Shown here: piece by piece, positions 7,387-9,515 of the stretch
Position numbering within the stretch: position 1 is the first letter of the stretch
How the letters are laid out: the number at the start of each line of letters is the position of its first letter
DNA from: Clostridiales bacterium
Lineage (GTDB): Bacteria > Bacillota > Clostridia > Lachnospirales > CAG-274
Direction of reading: 5' to 3'
Assembly: GCA_021203425.1 (NCBI GenBank)
Contig: JAJQBF010000084.1
Coordinates: 1 to 9,515, forward strand
Length of the DNA stretch: 9,515 nucleotides
The notes under the pieces: generated by a model
Told to the model about the DNA's origin: nothing
What the model saw: only the letters and a program-made list of their open reading frames with translations
Databases searched by the model: none
Made by a program: the position numbers and the translations under genes

Positions 7387-8163
7387 TTACAGCAGATTCA
7401 GCTTGTTTTTTAGAAAATACCTTGTTATCAAAAACATAACCGCCGTCAATACAAGCTGTAGCATAACTGAAAACAAAGTACTCCGTAAAATATCAGAGGA
7501 ATACACTTTATCTCCCGTAAAATTTGCGGGAATTACCTTTGTGCTGATTTCAGATAATACACCTGCAAAACGGGATATTATTTGAACGGCATACTGCGCC
7601 GCCAAATAAATCAGAAAGGATTTCGGCTTTCTGTGTGTCTTAAAGCTATAGCCTGCCGACATACAGGCAAAAATCATAGTCAGGTTTTCAGCCGCCGCAA
7701 GGGGAATCCCAAATAAAATTAACGGATAAAGATAAATTTCATATCCTCCGCCCAAAAATGCATCTAAACCTGAAAGCCAGCTGTTATTCATTTGAGAAAT
7801 GAGAACTGAAAGAACAGCAATAATCAAAGCCATGGTTAAAACACCCCAAATAAAAACAGTTATAATTTTTGCGCCTATAAGACAGCCTGTGTCCGTCGGC
7901 AGAGTATGGGTTAAATAGCCTTCATCTCCCAAAAGATTTTTGTGAAATCTTAAAATTCCCCATATGTACATACCGACAAAGGAGAAAACAGTGCAGCCGA
8001 AAACAATAAGCACTAAAAATGCCGCCGCCGATTCCAAGTCTTCAGGGTATGCATTGTTTAACGCCTTTAAAGAAAGAAACTCTATAAGCAGCGTCAATAT
8101 CCAGAAGGCGCAGAAATACTTATACGCTGCCTTAACTTCGTATTTTATTAATTTTAATAACAT
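7387..8163 (-). CDS. ABC transporter membrane subunit (first permease of Ytr-like operon)
   Basis: Membrane partner of the ATPase encoded immediately upstream. At 258 aa it has about six hydrophobic spans (near 15-31, 45-72, 98-123, 145-173, 182-205 and 228-250). GDEGYLTHTLP lies at 79-89 and GYSFKTHRKPKSF follows the fourth span; both match the downstream permease, as does the end ITRYFLKNKLNLL. With a paralogue next door, the pair may form a heterodimeric channel, which is an inference. The ATG start lies inside the ATPase gene (10-bp overlap), with GGGAGGAG a few bases upstream, suggesting coupled translation. The substrate is unknown. In Bacillus subtilis the related ytr operon responds to cell-wall antibiotics. 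Confidence 0.86.
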   Translation of the reverse strand: MLLKLIKYEVKAAYKYFCAFWILTLLIEFLSLKALNNAYPEDLESAAAFLVLIVFGCTVFSFVGMYIWGILRFHKNLLGDEGYLTHTLPTDTGCLIGAKIITVFIWGVLTMALIIAVLSVLISQMNNSWLSGLDAFLGGGYEIYLYPLILFGIPLAAAENLTMIFACMSAGYSFKTHRKPKSFLIYLAAQYAVQIISRFAGVLSEISTKVIPANFTGDKVYSSDILRSTLFSVMLQLVLTAVMFLITRYFLKNKLNLL

Positions 8164-8858
8164 CTGAACTCCTCCCTGAAAAGAGTATCTATGCTCTTCT
8201 GTTCTCTGTCTCTTATTATATCCGCTCCTTCGTGGAGAATTATTTTGCCTTCCTTTAAAAATATAACATCGTCAAGAACCTTTTCAACGTCGGATATAAG
8301 GTGGGTTGAAATAACAACGGCTGCCTCGGGGTTATAGTTGTTAATAATGCTCGATATTATATAATCCCTTGCGGCAGGGTCTACACCCCCTATAGGCTCG
8401 TCTAAAAGATAAAGCTTTGCCTCTCTGCTCATAACAAGAATAAGCTGAACCTTTTCGGCATTGCCCTTTGAAAGTGTTTTAAGCTTTTTGTTCGGGTCGA
8501 TATTTAAAGCCTTTATCATATTATAGGCTCTGTCACTTCGAAAATCGGCGTAAAAGTCTTTAAACATTGCTATAAGACCGCTTATTTTCATACTGCTGTC
8601 CAAAGCGTTTCTGTCGGGAAGGTAGGAAACTATCTTCTTTGTTTCTATGCCCAGGGCTTTTCCGTCTATTAAAATCTGCCCCGATGTAGGGGTTAAAAGA
8701 CCGTTTGCCAGCTTTATAAGGGTTGTTTTGCCGCTGCCGTTGGGACCTAAAAGACCTATTATTTTGCCTTTTTCAAACTGTAAATTCACCCCGTCAAGAA
8801 CCTTATCCCTGTCATAAATTTTTGTAAGATCTCTGCATTCCAAAATATAATCGCTCAT
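8154..8858 (-). CDS. ABC transporter ATP-binding protein, Ytr/Bcr-like
   Basis: Cytoplasmic ATPase that powers the two membrane subunits downstream. The 234-aa protein is a single complete nucleotide-binding domain. It has Walker A GPNGSGKTT (38-46), the variant signature LSKGN (129-133) in place of LSGGQ, Walker B LYLLDEP (149-155) with E154, D-loop GGVDP (157-161) and switch histidine H186 in STHLISD. The Q-loop region reads YLPDRNAL, so the usual glutamine is not at the expected place; this is common in YtrB-like ATPases. Its ATG overlaps the stop of the regulator gene as ATGA, and its end overlaps the next permease start by 10 bp, so the genes form a tight operon. A drug, peptide or cell-wall-stress export role is plausible by analogy only. 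Confidence 0.93.
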   Translation of the reverse strand: MSDYILECRDLTKIYDRDKVLDGVNLQFEKGKIIGLLGPNGSGKTTLIKLANGLLTPTSGQILIDGKALGIETKKIVSYLPDRNALDSSMKISGLIAMFKDFYADFRSDRAYNMIKALNIDPNKKLKTLSKGNAEKVQLILVMSREAKLYLLDEPIGGVDPAARDYIISSIINNYNPEAAVVISTHLISDVEKVLDDVIFLKEGKIILHEGADIIRDREQKSIDTLFREEFRCY

Positions 8859-9229
8859 ACCTCTTCTCCTCTCTTTAAAAAGATGTTTATAAAATCCACA
8901 GCTTCTTCCGCCGTATAGCCTATTTCAGACATATCCCTTATGAAACCGGCTGTTTTTTTTAAGGTGGTCTCTCTTTTAAGACGCAAAATAAGCTCCTTGT
9001 CCTCCGTTATAAAACGGCCTGCCGTTCTCTGTGATATTAAAAGCCCTGTCGTTTCAAGTTCACACAGCGCCCTCTGCATTGTGTTTGGGTTTACTCCTGC
9101 CTCCGCCGCAAGTTCCCTTACAGAAGGCAAACGGCTGCCCGGGGAAAGCTCCCCCGAAAGTATAAACAGCTTAACCTGTTCCACAATTTGAATATAAATC
9201 GTTCTGTCACCGGAAAATTTCCATTTCAA
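8855..9229 (-). CDS. GntR-family transcriptional regulator, YtrA subfamily
   Basis: Small dimeric DNA-binding repressor. The 124-aa protein has an N-terminal winged helix-turn-helix at about 10-76 (IYIQIVEQVKLFILSGELSPG, then LPSVRELAAEAGVNPNTMQRAL and a wing ending TAGRF). A short helical tail of about 48 residues follows instead of a ligand-binding domain, which defines the YtrA subfamily. The start is probably TTG at 9229: it gives MKWKF, the usual opening of this group, with GGGGGCAGG about 6 nt upstream. The nearby ATG at 9224 is out of frame. It is the first gene of the operon and shares ATGA with the ATPase gene. It probably represses its own operon through the dyad at 9254-9275. Confidence 0.92.
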   Translation of the reverse strand: MKWKFSGDRTIYIQIVEQVKLFILSGELSPGSRLPSVRELAAEAGVNPNTMQRALCELETTGLLISQRTAGRFITEDKELILRLKRETTLKKTAGFIRDMSEIGYTAEEAVDFINIFLKRGEEV

Positions 9230-9253
9230 ATAAAGCCTGCCCCCTTTGTGTCA

Positions 9254-9275
9254 TTGTATTAATTAAATAGTACAA
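9254..9275. promoter_or_regulatory. Probable operator of the GntR/YtrA regulator
   Basis: A 22-bp dyad: TTGTATTAATT on the + strand faces AAATAGTACAA, with 9 of 11 positions symmetric. It covers the predicted start point (about 9273) and the first 20 transcribed bases of the operon, where a bound dimer would block transcription. YtrA-type regulators are known to bind inverted repeats of this general TA-rich, GTAC-containing kind next to their own promoters. Confidence 0.6.
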
Positions 9276-9279
9276 CATT

Positions 9280-9308
9280 ATAGTAACACATATTTTCATA
9301 TCTGTCAA
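9280..9308 (-). promoter_or_regulatory. Promoter of the GntR-ABC operon
   Basis: On the - strand, TTGACA (9308-9303) and TACTAT (9285-9280) have a 17-bp spacer, with TGT directly before the -10 (an extended -10). A perfect TATAAT at 9282-9277 overlaps it but would need a 20-bp spacer. Transcription would start near 9273, within the dyad. Confidence 0.7.
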
Positions 9309-9309
9309 C

Positions 9310-9515
9310 AGTGTTTTAAACAATATTAATTTCACCTAAACCTACTGTAAAAAGGCAATATCATTATATATAGTAAAATATTTTTTAAAATTAACTAAAT
9401 ACAGCTTGACAGAATATATAAAAGGTAATATTATAGTTTTATCTCGGGAATATATAAGAAATTTTTAATATAACATAATGAATTGTAACAGTTCATCCCA
9501 AATAAAATCGCAAAG
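9310..9515. other. AT-rich intergenic region at the right edge
   Basis: No coding region is supported here. Apart from the rightward promoter at 9406-9434, the stretch is AT-rich with short A and T runs. Near the end, TGAATTG (9479-9485) pairs with CAGTTCA (9489-9495) around a UAA loop; this 7-bp hairpin, extendable by A9478-T9496, would lie about 40 nt into a rightward transcript. An ATG at 9478 opens 12 codons to the edge but has no ribosome binding site, so I do not call it a gene. Confidence 0.5.
9406..9434 (+). promoter_or_regulatory. Rightward promoter for a gene beyond the window
   Basis: TTGACA (9406-9411) and TATTAT (9429-9434, 5 of 6 bases) are separated by 17 bp. Transcription would begin near 9441 and leave the window with at least 75 nt of untranslated leader. 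It is divergent from the GntR operon, with its -35 about 100 bp from that operon's -35. Confidence 0.65.

Noticed and set aside
9478..9515. Partial 12-codon frame starting ATG at the right edge
   Set aside because: No ribosome binding site precedes it and the ATG lies at the base of a hairpin, so it is more likely leader RNA than a gene start.
1..9515. CRISPR arrays, tRNA or rRNA genes, prophage or toxin-antitoxin modules
   Set aside because: No regularly spaced repeats, tRNA cloverleaf or rRNA signatures were seen, and apart from the single recombinase no mobile-element or toxin-like proteins are encoded.

Overview
The window looks like chromosomal DNA from a low-GC, spore-forming-lineage Firmicute (class Clostridia). 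The evidence is AT-rich sequence, strong AGGAGG-type ribosome binding sites, consensus TTGACA/TATAAT promoters, a CotS-family spore-coat gene remnant, a Firmicute-style DnaE and a YtrA-type GntR/ABC operon. TGA is used as a normal stop.

Left part (+ strand): 47-1040 is a broken CotS-family gene, with an in-frame TGA and a one-base frameshift in an A-run. Its kinase residues also appear to have been lost. A perfect consensus sigma-A promoter (1074-1102) then drives dnaE (1156-4599), a complete DNA polymerase III alpha subunit. After a terminator hairpin comes a solitary small serine recombinase (4732-5334), whose likely promoter overlaps that terminator.

Middle: the recombinase and trpS (5454-6455, - strand) converge on a 119-bp spacer that holds a long interrupted palindrome (5367-5414) and a bidirectional terminator hairpin (5413-5437). 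trpS has its own promoter and a short leader with no room for a T-box.

Right part (- strand): a four-gene operon, transcribed leftwards, encodes a YtrA-subfamily GntR regulator, an ABC ATPase and two paralogous membrane subunits. Genes overlap by 4 and 10 bp or lie 21 bp apart. Its promoter is followed by a 22-bp dyad that is probably the regulator's operator, so the operon is likely autoregulated. The last ~200 bp are AT-rich and carry a rightward promoter for something beyond the window.

The genes are mostly ordinary, and I see no convincing new multi-gene system. The points most worth a second look are the decayed pseudokinase, the lone recombinase set between two long palindromes, and the GntR operator/promoter arrangement.
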